From positions 1-64,000 of the forward strand of contig DBXO01000039.1 of assembly GCA_002309635.1 (NCBI GenBank): DNA of 64,000 nucleotides, given 5' to 3'. The stretch comes from Ruminococcus flavefaciens. GTDB lineage: Bacteria; Bacillota; Clostridia; Oscillospirales; Ruminococcaceae. Shown one piece after another: positions 42,578 through 51,453 of the stretch. The notes beneath the pieces are model-generated. The model did not search any database. It saw only the letters and a list, made by a program, of their open reading frames with translations, and was not told the DNA's origin. Position 1 is the stretch's first letter. The number at the start of each line of letters is the position of its first letter. Both the position numbers and the translations under genes were made by a program.

Positions 42578-43564
42578 TCAGTATTCCAGTATTATTCCGC
42601 CGTAGGTAAGTCCTGCGCCGAAGCCTATGAGAGCAAGCTTCTGTCCGCGCCTGATAAGTCCCTTTTCTATGCCCTCGCTGAGTGCAAGAGGTATCGAAGC
42701 GCTTGAAGTATTGCCGTAATGGTCGAGAGTGACTATGAACTTCTCCATAGGTGCTCCCAGCTTCTTTGCAGCGGTCTCGATTATCCTTATATTTGCCTGA
42801 TGAGGTATGAACCAGTCTATATCGTCCTTGGTGACGCCTATCTTCTCAGCCGCCAGCTCGAAAGACCTCGGAAGAGCCTGCACCGCAAACTTGTATACCT
42901 CCTTGCCGTTCTGTCTAAGCTTGTGAAGAGGAGCCTCGGGAAAGGGATCGGCAAAATCGTTTTCCTGCGCCACCTCAGGAGCTACGCTGAGCGCCCTGGC
43001 ACAAAGGAGCGAAGCGCCGCTTCCGTCGGAGCGGAGCACCGAGGAATAGAGCTTGTCACTCTTTTCAAGCACTGCTGCTGCTGCTCCGTCACCGAAGAGT
43101 ATGCACGATGTACGGTCAGTAAAATCAAGGAACCGCGAAAGAGCTTCATTTGCCACTACAAGCACATATCTGAGACTGTCATCGGTCTCAAGGAAGCGTC
43201 TTGCGGTATCCGCAGCGTATACGAATCCCGAACAGGCTGCATTCATATCGAATGCGGCAGCATTGACAGCTCCGATCTCGTGCTGTATTATGCTTGCCAT
43301 GCTCGGGGTATGAAAATCGGACGTAGCCGTGCACGATATTACAAGGCCAACCTCGGCAGGGTCTATCCCTGCAGCTTCGATAGCTTTAAGAGCCGCCTGC
43401 CTGCCCATATACCATGTGGGCTCCCAGCCTGCCATGGGACGCTCGGTTATACCCGTCCTTGTACGTATCCACTCATCATCAGTCTCTATAAATCGGGTAA
43501 AGTCATCATTCTTCAAAACCTGCCCCGGCACGTACCTGCCCATTCCCAAAATACTTATGCCCAT
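42578..43564 (-). CDS. fabH: 3-oxoacyl-ACP synthase III
   Basis: 328 residues; ATG 43564 with AAGGAG eight bases upstream. Catalytic Cys111 in FDMNAACSGFVYA, His/Asn in IPHQANIRI and DHYGNTSSASIPLA. It condenses acyl-CoA primer with malonyl-ACP and so starts the cycle; in this organism a branched or straight primer cannot be told apart. Likely first gene of the operon that ends with acpP. Confidence 0.95.
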   Translation of the reverse strand: MGISILGMGRYVPGQVLKNDDFTRFIETDDEWIRTRTGITERPMAGWEPTWYMGRQAALKAIEAAGIDPAEVGLVISCTATSDFHTPSMASIIQHEIGAVNAAAFDMNAACSGFVYAADTARRFLETDDSLRYVLVVANEALSRFLDFTDRTSCILFGDGAAAAVLEKSDKLYSSVLRSDGSGASLLCARALSVAPEVAQENDFADPFPEAPLHKLRQNGKEVYKFAVQALPRSFELAAEKIGVTKDDIDWFIPHQANIRIIETAAKKLGAPMEKFIVTLDHYGNTSSASIPLALSEGIEKGLIRRGQKLALIGFGAGLTYGGIILEY

Positions 43565-43850
43565 TAAAAAGCTCCTTAGAATAAATAAAATTATGAAAAT
43601 ACAGTTGTAAAAACCGTAAATATATGTTATAGTAGTAATGTCGGCAGCGCCGCAGCAGAGACTTTTCTGCGTCCGGGCGCAATACCACACATATTATATT
43701 GTAAATCATTTTGAGGTTTTTTGCAACGATATTTCAGCACTTTGATAATTTAAAGACTAAATATCGTCACTTCTCACAAATTTACAATCAGGCAACAGGA
43801 GATTTTCACCAATACTTTGTATATAACATACAGAAAGGAAGTTATTTATT
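43565..43850. promoter_or_regulatory. Divergent control region between fabH and fabD
   Basis: 286 bases must hold both promoters. On the minus strand a TATAAT is at 43698-43693 without a well-spaced -35; a G+C-rich hairpin (about 43647-43680, GCGCC...GGGCGC) would lie in the fabH leader. TTTGATAATTTAAAG at 43742-43756 has one half resembling a FabT site (TTTGATTATCAAA type), but the palindrome is imperfect. No fabT or fapR gene is in the window. Confidence 0.4.
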
Positions 43851-44759
43851 ATGACAATTGCACTATTTTCAGGACAGGGCTCGCAGTACGAGGGCATGGG
43901 AAAAGACATAGCTGAGGCTATGCCCGGACTCATGGACGTATACGAGACAGGCTCCGAGATACTCGGGTATGACCTGAAAAATATCTGCTTCGAGGCTTCC
44001 CTTGAGGAGCTGTCAAGAACGATCAACTCTCAGCCCGCTATCATGGCCACATCTATCGTATGCCTCAAGGCGGCTCAGTCGAAGGGCTTCACCTTTGACG
44101 GAGTGGCAGGCCACTCCCTCGGAGAATATGCTGCCATGTACGCTTCGGAAATGATCTCCCTGGAGGACGCTTTCCGCCTTATAAAGGCAAGAGCCGCCGC
44201 TATGGAGGAGGCTACCGCTTCTTCAAAGGGTGCTATGGCTGCGGTCATGAAAATAACTCCCGAGGAGGTCGAGCGCGTATGCGGCAAGGTCAAGGAATAC
44301 GTCACAGCCGTAAACTATAACTCCCCTGCTCAGACCGTTATCGCAGGCACTCCCGAAGGTATCGCCGAGGCAAGCGACATTTTCTCGGAAATGAAGGCAA
44401 GGGTTATCCCTCTTAACGTTGCAGGCGCTTTCCATTCAAAGCTCATGCAGCCTGCTGCCGATAAATTCTACGAGACCGCAAAGACTGTCAGCTTCAGGGC
44501 CCCTGCAGTGAAGTACTACTCGAACCTGACAGGCGGCGAGCTTACGGACTTCTCGGATATGGCTGCAATGCTTGCAAAGCATATAGTTTCGCCTGTGCGC
44601 TTCACCTCGGAGCTCGCTGCAATGCAGGAAGCGGGAGCTGATAAATTCGTTGAATTCGGTCCCGGAAGAACTCTTACGGGACTTGTAAAGAAGACACTCA
44701 AGGACATAACAGCAGTAAATGTTGAGGATCTCGACACACTTGAAGGAGCATTATCATGA
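43851..44759 (+). CDS. fabD: Malonyl-CoA:ACP transacylase
   Basis: 302 residues. FSGQGSQYEGMG, the nucleophile GHSLGEY (Ser89), and the catalytic His in VAGAFHS. It loads malonyl groups on ACP, and is the one core FAS-II gene missing from the minus-strand operon. RBS AAGGAAG. It overlaps aroE by four bases, so fatty-acid and shikimate genes share a transcript here. Confidence 0.94.
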   Translation: MTIALFSGQGSQYEGMGKDIAEAMPGLMDVYETGSEILGYDLKNICFEASLEELSRTINSQPAIMATSIVCLKAAQSKGFTFDGVAGHSLGEYAAMYASEMISLEDAFRLIKARAAAMEEATASSKGAMAAVMKITPEEVERVCGKVKEYVTAVNYNSPAQTVIAGTPEGIAEASDIFSEMKARVIPLNVAGAFHSKLMQPAADKFYETAKTVSFRAPAVKYYSNLTGGELTDFSDMAAMLAKHIVSPVRFTSELAAMQEAGADKFVEFGPGRTLTGLVKKTLKDITAVNVEDLDTLEGALS

Positions 44760-45592
44760 ATAAATTCGCACTTATAGGACACCCCCTCGGACACTCAATG
44801 TCCCCTCTCATACACGAAAAGCTGTTCGCTCTCAGCGGTCTTGAAGATACATCATATGAGCTTATAGACATAGCTCCCGAAGCTGTATCGGGCAGCCGCG
44901 GACTTCTCGAAACTCTCCGCGGTCTCAACGTCACTATCCCCCACAAGCAGGCTGTTATCGCCCTTGTGGACGAACTTGCGGAAAGCGCTCAGCGCTATAA
45001 CTCAGTAAACTGCATAAGCAACGACGGCGGCAGACTTGTCGGCTACAATACCGACTGCGACGGTTTCCTGCGCTCTGCGGAGCTCCTCCCCATCGGAGGC
45101 AATGTGGCTATACTCGGCTGCGGCGGCGTAGGCAGGATGATAGCTATCGAGGTAGCCCGTCACGGCGGAAACATCACCCTCGCAGTCATTCCTCAGGATA
45201 TCAGGAACGCTCAGCTCCTCATGGCTGAGATACTGGCAAAGTGCAGCAACGCCTCCGTCAGGATCGCGGATATCTCCACTCTTGACGGCAGCTATGACCT
45301 GCTCATCAACGCTACTCCCGTAGGCATGTACCCCAAGGTGGACGCCTGCGCGGTAAGCGATACCATAATCGAAAACAGCGGCAGTGTTTTTGACGTTATC
45401 TACAATCCCACTGAAACTCTCCTTATGAAAAAGGCGCGTGCGCTCGGAAAGACTGCTGTGGGCGGAGCTTCAATGCTCGTATATCAGGCTGTAAAGGCTC
45501 ACGAGATTTGGTACGGCGGCAGCTTTGCTCCCGAGGATATCTCAAAGATAATCACCGATGTGGAGAATGCTGTTAACAGCATGAACAAGTAA
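44756..45592 (+). CDS. aroE: Shikimate dehydrogenase
   Basis: 278 residues. Substrate site GHPLGHSMSPLIHEKLF and NVTIPHKQAV (catalytic Lys), NTDCDGF, nucleotide loop GCGGVGRM, and NATPVGMYP. It reduces 3-dehydroshikimate to shikimate with NADPH. Translationally coupled to fabD; aroK follows after one unknown gene. Confidence 0.94.
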   Translation: MNKFALIGHPLGHSMSPLIHEKLFALSGLEDTSYELIDIAPEAVSGSRGLLETLRGLNVTIPHKQAVIALVDELAESAQRYNSVNCISNDGGRLVGYNTDCDGFLRSAELLPIGGNVAILGCGGVGRMIAIEVARHGGNITLAVIPQDIRNAQLLMAEILAKCSNASVRIADISTLDGSYDLLINATPVGMYPKVDACAVSDTIIENSGSVFDVIYNPTETLLMKKARALGKTAVGGASMLVYQAVKAHEIWYGGSFAPEDISKIITDVENAVNSMNK

Positions 45593-45626
45593 TTTCCGCA
45601 AACTAACGGTTCAACAGGAGAATAAT

Positions 45627-46715
45627 ATGTCAGAACACGCCGATCAGACCACCATATTCTACAGATTAAAGCTCAAACGCACAAGAACTCCCCTTGAAGT
45701 CATCGAAAAAATGCGAAAAACCATCAGGAAAAAGGGCGCTACCAAGAACTGGGTATGCACTGTTGACGAAAACACACAAACCATGAAAGTAGATTTCGGC
45801 GAGGACAAGGGCGAGACTTTTATCATCGCCTTTGACGAAAACAAGGTTTGCGAGGACTTCTGCAAGGTATTCTTTCCACTTTCGGGGGAGGAGTTCGACG
45901 ACGAGAAAAAGAGCGAATTCAAGGCTCTGATAAACATGATACACGCCGCAAGGACTTGTTTTGCAGAAATGAAGATAACCGATGATTACGGCATTTCCGA
46001 AAGCTACCTCGACACTAAGGTGAACAAGATAGCTCTCCGCGAGCTGACAGACGACGAGCTTCAACGTGCCAAAAGGCTTTTCGGCGAAGGTCACAGGACT
46101 GTCCGTGAGTTCATAACAGCTCTTATGTACGACCTGCGTGATCTGCCATATGATGAGAACTTTATTCTCCATATTAACATGAACGTCTGCTGGTTTGACT
46201 ATTCATTATGGGAAAAAATATCGGACGTTTTCGGAACATTCACCGAAAGCTTTTTGTACGAGACGACCGAGTATAAAAATGAAGGCAGACTCTATGATAC
46301 AGAGGGATACCGCATGGAACTGTGCGGCACTTTTTTCTCTGTTCATGCCTTTATTGACGGTATCAATGAGATAACAGACTATCATCATTACAAATCGGGC
46401 TGGGATCCGAAAAGTACACAGATGCTTCGTTTATATAATGCAAAATATCTGCCCCTTACGGAAAATGCGGACGATCTTGAAAAATGTATCATAGCTTACC
46501 GCTTTTTCATGTCAGCCCTTGAATATCTCGGATTCAAATACGTCGGAAAAGGTACAAAATATAACTTTACCATTCCCGAAGTTCTCGTGAAAGAAACAAG
46601 AAAATTTATTGAAGACGGCGATCTGAAAAAGCTCCGTTATACGTTCTGTGAATGGAAATGGGAACGGGAAAGAGCAAAATTAAACCGACTTGCAGAAGAA
46701 TTAAAAGGAGAATGA
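45627..46715 (+). CDS. Unknown cytoplasmic protein between aroE and aroK
   Basis: 362 residues, charged and soluble, no signal peptide or membrane helix. The N-terminus (TIFYRLKLKRTRTPLEVIEKMRKTIRKKG) and middle (DLPYDENFILHINMNVCWFDYSLW) show no motif I know; the C-terminal part is helical and Lys/Glu/Arg-rich (WKWERERAKLNRLAEELKGE). RBS AGGAG before ATG 45627. One base separates its stop from aroK's start, so it is cotranscribed. Its 3' half is more A+T-rich than its neighbours. Confidence 0.65.
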   Translation: MSEHADQTTIFYRLKLKRTRTPLEVIEKMRKTIRKKGATKNWVCTVDENTQTMKVDFGEDKGETFIIAFDENKVCEDFCKVFFPLSGEEFDDEKKSEFKALINMIHAARTCFAEMKITDDYGISESYLDTKVNKIALRELTDDELQRAKRLFGEGHRTVREFITALMYDLRDLPYDENFILHINMNVCWFDYSLWEKISDVFGTFTESFLYETTEYKNEGRLYDTEGYRMELCGTFFSVHAFIDGINEITDYHHYKSGWDPKSTQMLRLYNAKYLPLTENADDLEKCIIAYRFFMSALEYLGFKYVGKGTKYNFTIPEVLVKETRKFIEDGDLKKLRYTFCEWKWERERAKLNRLAEELKGE

Positions 46716-46716
46716 T

Positions 46717-47214
46717 ATGACTGTATTTTTATGCGGCTTTATGGGCTGCGGGAAATCAACTATAGGCAAGCTTGCAGCCAAAAAGCTGGGCTGCGGCTTC
46801 TGCGACACGGACGACCTCATCGTCCGCACTCTGGAAATGACCATCCCCGAGATATTCGAGAAAAAAGGCGAGCCCTTCTTCCGTCAGACCGAGGCTGAGA
46901 TAGTCAAGTCCCTCTGCGGAAAGACCACAGTCGCAGCCTGCGGCGGCGGCGCCATGCTCAATCCCGATACCGCAAAGGCTGCAAAGGACGCAGGCGCGGA
47001 GATAATCTTCCTCGATGTGCCCTTTGAGGTCTGCTACGAGCGCATAAAGGACGACGCAAACCGCCCTATCGTTATGCGTTCAACAAAGGAAGAGCTCCGC
47101 GATCTCTATAACTCGCGCAGAGACGTTTACCTCAGACATTCGACAATCCGACTGGAGTGCGGCGGCAGTCCCGTTGAAAATGCGGAGATGATCGCACGTT
47201 CACTCAGAAAGTGA
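46717..47214 (+). CDS. aroK: Shikimate kinase
   Basis: 165 residues. P loop GFMGCGKST (7-15), shikimate-binding DTDDLI, FFRQTEAEIV and AACGGGA, and the lid RPIV. It phosphorylates shikimate at the 3 position in the aromatic amino acid path. AAAAGGAGAATGAT gives a strong RBS inside the end of the preceding gene. Confidence 0.93.
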   Translation: MTVFLCGFMGCGKSTIGKLAAKKLGCGFCDTDDLIVRTLEMTIPEIFEKKGEPFFRQTEAEIVKSLCGKTTVAACGGGAMLNPDTAKAAKDAGAEIIFLDVPFEVCYERIKDDANRPIVMRSTKEELRDLYNSRRDVYLRHSTIRLECGGSPVENAEMIARSLRK

Positions 47215-47221
47215 GCCTGTT

Positions 47222-48391
47222 ATGCTTATCTACAACGCTGAGATACACACTATGGACCCGCAGGGAATTATCCCCTGCGGCTGGCTGGAGACCGAGGACG
47301 GCAGTATAAAGGCCGTCGGCGAGGGCGCTCCTAAGAAGCTCCCCTCTGACAGCATAAACGCAGAGGGTGGCATGCTCCTCCCGGGATTTATAGACGCCCA
47401 TACCCACCTCGGCATTATCGAGGACAGCCTTGACTTCGAGGGGGACGACTGCAACGAATCCACAGACCCCTTTACTCCGCAGATGCGTGCTGTTGACGGT
47501 ATCAATCCCTTTGACCGCTGCTTTGAGGAAGCCCGTTCCCGCGGCATAACCGCCGTGGCTTCGAGCCCGGGAAGCGCTAACGCCTGCGGCGGCGAGATAG
47601 CTGCCATAAAGACCTTCGGCAGGCGTATCGATGATATGCTGATAAAGAGCTGCGGAATAAAATTCGCTCTCGGCGAAAATCCAAAGAACATATACAACGG
47701 ACGCGAGGAAACTCCCGTAACGCGAATGGCTATAACCGCCCTTATCCGCGAAGGGCTCTACAAGGCGCGGAGATACGTCCATGATATGGACAGCTACTAC
47801 TCCGACAGCGAGAATTACGATCCCCCCGAGTATGATATAAAATGTGAGGCTCTCATGCCCCTCCTCGACCGCAAGATCAAGGCTTTCTTCCACTGCCACC
47901 GCGCAGATGATATCTGCACGGCCATGCGTATCTCCAGGGAGTTCGGGCTCGACCCCGTTATCATTCACGGCACCGAGGGCCATCTCATAGCCGACATCAT
48001 CGCAGAGGAAGGTATCCCCGTCATATGCGGTCCTCTAATATGCGACCGATGCAAGCCCGAAATGCGTGGGCTTGAACTGAAAAACGCCTCCGTACTCCAC
48101 AATAACGGCGTAAAAACAGCCATATGCACCGATCATACAGTGATACCCATACAGTATCTGCCCCTTTCGGCACAGGCTGCCGTCAAGGGCGGTCTCGGCT
48201 TCGATGAAGCAATAAAAAATATCACCATAGCTCCCGCTGAGATACTCGGCATAGACGAGACCACAGGCTCTCTCACAGAGGGTAAGGACGCCGATATGCA
48301 GCTCTACAGAAAGGGTGCAAATCCCCTTGACCTCATGTCAGAACCCCTTATGGTCATGGTTGACGGCATTATCTGCCGCAGGGAGATATGA
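47222..48391 (+). CDS. Amidohydrolase family protein
   Basis: 389 residues, cytoplasmic. A small beta domain precedes the metal-binding barrel: GFIDAHTHLG (first two His), FFHCHRADD (third region), VIIHGTEGH and ICTDHTVIP (late Asp), and the closing LTEGKDADMQL. This is the imidazolonepropionase/adenine-deaminase-like branch, but no histidine-degradation genes are near, so the substrate is unknown. Seven bases from aroK; its end overlaps the dockerin gene by four bases. Confidence 0.8.
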   Translation: MLIYNAEIHTMDPQGIIPCGWLETEDGSIKAVGEGAPKKLPSDSINAEGGMLLPGFIDAHTHLGIIEDSLDFEGDDCNESTDPFTPQMRAVDGINPFDRCFEEARSRGITAVASSPGSANACGGEIAAIKTFGRRIDDMLIKSCGIKFALGENPKNIYNGREETPVTRMAITALIREGLYKARRYVHDMDSYYSDSENYDPPEYDIKCEALMPLLDRKIKAFFHCHRADDICTAMRISREFGLDPVIIHGTEGHLIADIIAEEGIPVICGPLICDRCKPEMRGLELKNASVLHNNGVKTAICTDHTVIPIQYLPLSAQAAVKGGLGFDEAIKNITIAPAEILGIDETTGSLTEGKDADMQLYRKGANPLDLMSEPLMVMVDGIICRREI

Positions 48392-49602
48392 AAGGGGCAG
48401 TTTTCGCAGCGCTCACCGCTGCGGCTCTTATAATCCCCTCAAATACAGCTTTTGCAGCCGACAGCGGCTCTGCTTCGGGATTTGCTCTGAAATACGAGAT
48501 CAAGGACAAGCAGGTCACGGTAACAGGCTGCACAGGCAAGACCACAGCTCTTAATATACCAGCCGAGATAGAGGGACTTCCCGTTACCTCAGTGGCGGAG
48601 AACGCCTTTGCCGGAAACGGGGATATAACCTCCTGTGTGCTCCCAGACAGCATTAAGTCTGTAGGTGCAAAGGCTTTCAGCACCTGCCCGAGACTCGGCA
48701 GCGTGACTATAGGAAAAAACGTGGCAAGCATCGGCGATTACGCCTTTACCGCCTGCCCGGTACTCTCCTCGGTCACTGTAAGTACGGGCAACGCCTCCTA
48801 CCGCAGTACCGGCGGCTGTCTCTACAGCGGCGGCGATACCCTTATCCTGTATGCAGGCGGCGTGAACGCCGTTATCAGCGACAAGACCAGGATCGTCGGC
48901 AAGGGTGCTTTCTTCGGCAGGACAAATATAGTTTCAGTGACCTTTCCCAAAAGCGTAACAGCTTTGGGCGACTACGCCTTTTCGGGCTGCCTTTCACTGA
49001 AAAGCGCTGATATACCCGATTCGGTCACATCTCTCGGAAAGGGCTGCTTTATGAGCTGCAATGCCCTTGAAAGCGCAGATCTCGGCGCTTCACTGAAAAC
49101 TGTGCCCGAAAACTGCTTTCATTCCTGCAATTCACTTGAAAAGGTGAACATTCCCGACAGTATAACAGCCATAGAGGAGAACGCTTTCTACAGCTGCACC
49201 GCTCTCGGAGAGCTGTATATCCCCTCATCGGTCACTTCCATAGGCAGGGACGCCGTAGGAAGAAAATACGACGTTAGAAGTTCGTCTTCCGAAAATGTAC
49301 AGGACTTTGTCATTAGCGGAAAGTCAGGCTCGGCTGCGGAAAAATATGCCGCTGAGTATAAGCTCGGCTTCAAAGACGTATCCTGCAAAAAGGGCGACGT
49401 AAACGGCGACAGCTTCACCGACGCGGTTGACGCCTCCGCTGTGCTTGCGGAATATGCGCGTATATCCTCAGGAAAGTCTGCTTCCTTCGGTTCCGAACAG
49501 AAAAAAGCCGCCGACTGGAACGACGACGGCATCACGGACGCAGTGGACGCCTCGGGCATACTTGCGGAATATGCAAGACTTTCCTCAAAGAAAACCGCAT
49601 AG
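48388..49602 (+). CDS. Secreted leucine-rich-repeat protein with dockerin
   Basis: 404 residues: signal peptide (about 1-23, AFA-ADS), a BspA-type leucine-rich-repeat domain (about 40-295) with repeats like VAENAFAGNGDITSCVLPDSI, IGDYAFTACPVLSSV and IEENAFYSCTALGELYIPSSV, and a C-terminal dockerin (about 333-400) of two repeats, GDVNGDSFTDAVDASAVLAEY and WNDDGITDAVDASGILAEY. This dockerin differs from those of GH9 and GH74 in this window, so it may bind another cohesin. LRR proteins of this type often mediate binding to proteins or surfaces. Its ATG overlaps the amidohydrolase stop, so it is coupled to a housekeeping operon. Confidence 0.88.
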   Translation: MKGAVFAALTAAALIIPSNTAFAADSGSASGFALKYEIKDKQVTVTGCTGKTTALNIPAEIEGLPVTSVAENAFAGNGDITSCVLPDSIKSVGAKAFSTCPRLGSVTIGKNVASIGDYAFTACPVLSSVTVSTGNASYRSTGGCLYSGGDTLILYAGGVNAVISDKTRIVGKGAFFGRTNIVSVTFPKSVTALGDYAFSGCLSLKSADIPDSVTSLGKGCFMSCNALESADLGASLKTVPENCFHSCNSLEKVNIPDSITAIEENAFYSCTALGELYIPSSVTSIGRDAVGRKYDVRSSSSENVQDFVISGKSGSAAEKYAAEYKLGFKDVSCKKGDVNGDSFTDAVDASAVLAEYARISSGKSASFGSEQKKAADWNDDGITDAVDASGILAEYARLSSKKTA

Positions 49603-49716
49603 TTTTTGTATCTGTGCTTTAACACTGAGTTACTTTAATATAACACATTGCTTTTTTCGCCAAAACCCGACCAATTTTGAAAATAAAATTCTATGTACTG
49701 CCTTCTTCCCAAACTA

Positions 49717-49745
49717 TTGACATAAGGCGTAAAAAATAGTATCAT
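49717..49745 (+). promoter_or_regulatory. Promoter of guaB
   Basis: TTGACA 49717-49722, 17-base spacer, TATCAT 49740-49745. The leader is about 30 bases, too short for a purine riboswitch. Confidence 0.85.
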
Positions 49746-49781
49746 TAAAGTTAATATTACAACTGCAAGGAGGAATTTTTT

Positions 49782-51254
49782 ATGCTGACTGATATGAACA
49801 GCAAATTTCAGAAGGAAGGTCTTACCTTCGACGATGTGCTGCTTATCCCCGCTGAATCAAACGTTACGCCCAACATGATCCAGATCGGTACTCAGCTCAC
49901 TAAAACCGTTCGACTCAATACTCCTATCATGACTGCCGCTATGGACACCGTTACGGATTCGCGCATGGCTATCGCTATCGCTCGTGAGGGCGGTATCGGT
50001 ATTATCCACAAGAATATGTCCATCGAACAGCAGGCTGACGAGGTTGACAAGGTAAAGAGAAGCGAAAACGGCGTTATCGTTAACCCCTTCTCCCTTACCG
50101 AGGATCATATCGTTGCCGACGCTGACGAGATCATGGGCAAGTTCAAGATCTCAGGCGTTCCGATAGTTGACGGCAAGGGCAAGCTCGTTGGTATCATCAC
50201 CAACAGGGATATGCGCTTCCTCACAGACTTTAATGCCAAGATCTCCGACGTTATGACAAAGGACAACCTTATCACAGCTCCCGTCGGTACTACTCTCGAA
50301 ACGGCTCAGGAAATTCTCCGTGCACATAAGATCGAAAAGCTCCCTATCGTTGACGAGGCAGGCTACCTCAAGGGACTTATCACAATAAAGGATATCGAAA
50401 AGTCGGTACAGTACCCCAACTCCGCCCGCGACAACAAGGGCAGACTTCTCTGCGGCGCTGCTATCGGCGTTACCGCAAACGTTCTCGAAAGAGCAAAGGC
50501 TCTTATTGATGCACAGGTGGACGTACTCGTTCTCGACTCTGCTCACGGCCACAGTGCAAATATCATCAAGTGCCTGAAAATGGTCAAGGAGGCTTTCCCC
50601 GAGATCCCCGTTATCGCTGGAAATATCGCTACTGCCGAAGCCGCTGAGGCTCTCATCGCAGCAGGCGCAGACTGCCTCAAGGTAGGTATCGGACCGGGCT
50701 CCATCTGTACGACCCGTGTGGTCGCAGGTATCGGCGTTCCGCAGATCACGGCAGTTTACGACGTTGCATGCGTTGCTCAGAAGTACGGTATCCCCGTTAT
50801 CGCTGACGGCGGTATCAAGTACTCGGGAGATATCGTAAAGGCTCTTGCAGCAGGCGCAAATGTAGTTATGCTCGGCTCGCTCCTTGCAGGCTGTGCAGAA
50901 GCTCCGGGTGAAACAGAGATATATCAGGGCCGTCAGTTCAAGGTATACAGAGGCATGGGCAGTCTCGGCGCCATGGCATGCGGCTCCAAGGACAGATACT
51001 TCCAGGAAGGCGCAAAGAAGCTTGTTCCCGAGGGCGTTGAGGGACGTGTTCCCTTCAAGGGTCCCCTTGCAGATACTATATTCCAGCTCGTCGGCGGTAT
51101 CCGCTCGGGTATGGGCTACTGCGGCTGCGTAGATATTTCCACTCTTCACGAAAAGGCCAAGTTCATACGCATTACAGGCGCAGGACTTAAGGAGAGCCAC
51201 CCGCACGATATCTATATCACCAAGGAAGCTCCCAACTATTCAGCTCAGATATAA
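49782..51254 (+). CDS. guaB: IMP dehydrogenase
   Basis: 490 residues; ATG 49782 follows AAGGAGG. A TIM barrel interrupted by two CBS domains (about 95-210: LVGIITNRDMRFL, LKGLITIKDIEK). Catalytic Cys in GPGSICTTRVVAG, then GGIKYSGDIVKALAAGA and YRGMGSLGAM. It oxidises IMP to XMP, the committed step to GMP. Monocistronic between its own promoter and a terminator. Confidence 0.96.
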   Translation: MLTDMNSKFQKEGLTFDDVLLIPAESNVTPNMIQIGTQLTKTVRLNTPIMTAAMDTVTDSRMAIAIAREGGIGIIHKNMSIEQQADEVDKVKRSENGVIVNPFSLTEDHIVADADEIMGKFKISGVPIVDGKGKLVGIITNRDMRFLTDFNAKISDVMTKDNLITAPVGTTLETAQEILRAHKIEKLPIVDEAGYLKGLITIKDIEKSVQYPNSARDNKGRLLCGAAIGVTANVLERAKALIDAQVDVLVLDSAHGHSANIIKCLKMVKEAFPEIPVIAGNIATAEAAEALIAAGADCLKVGIGPGSICTTRVVAGIGVPQITAVYDVACVAQKYGIPVIADGGIKYSGDIVKALAAGANVVMLGSLLAGCAEAPGETEIYQGRQFKVYRGMGSLGAMACGSKDRYFQEGAKKLVPEGVEGRVPFKGPLADTIFQLVGGIRSGMGYCGCVDISTLHEKAKFIRITGAGLKESHPHDIYITKEAPNYSAQI

Positions 51255-51267
51255 TGCAAAAGGCGGA

Positions 51268-51396
51268 GCAGCGTGACGCTGCACCCTTGTCACGGTGTCA
51301 CTTGCTTCACGCGCTCACTATTGCCAAAAATGATAGTCGTAAATCGCTTCCGGCATAATATAAAGATGAAGGCGGACACAAAGTCCGCCTTTTTTG
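51268..51396 (+). terminator. guaB 3' region with terminator
   Basis: A tight hairpin GCAGCG-TGA-CGCTGC (51268-51282) lies just after guaB. The true terminator is AAGGCGGAC / GTCCGCCTT (51369-51391) with a T run. Confidence 0.85.
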
Positions 51397-51453
51397 GTGA
51401 TTAGTTGTCAGTGATCAGTAAAAAGGCCGCATTAAGCGGTCTTTTTTGTTATG

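Noticed and set aside
43742..43756. Confirmed FabT operator
   Set aside because: Only one half fits; the palindrome is imperfect and no FabT gene is present, so it is noted only as a possibility.
47222..48391. Imidazolonepropionase (hutI)
   Set aside because: The fold fits, but no other histidine-degradation gene is near and the context is shikimate synthesis, so only the superfamily is named.
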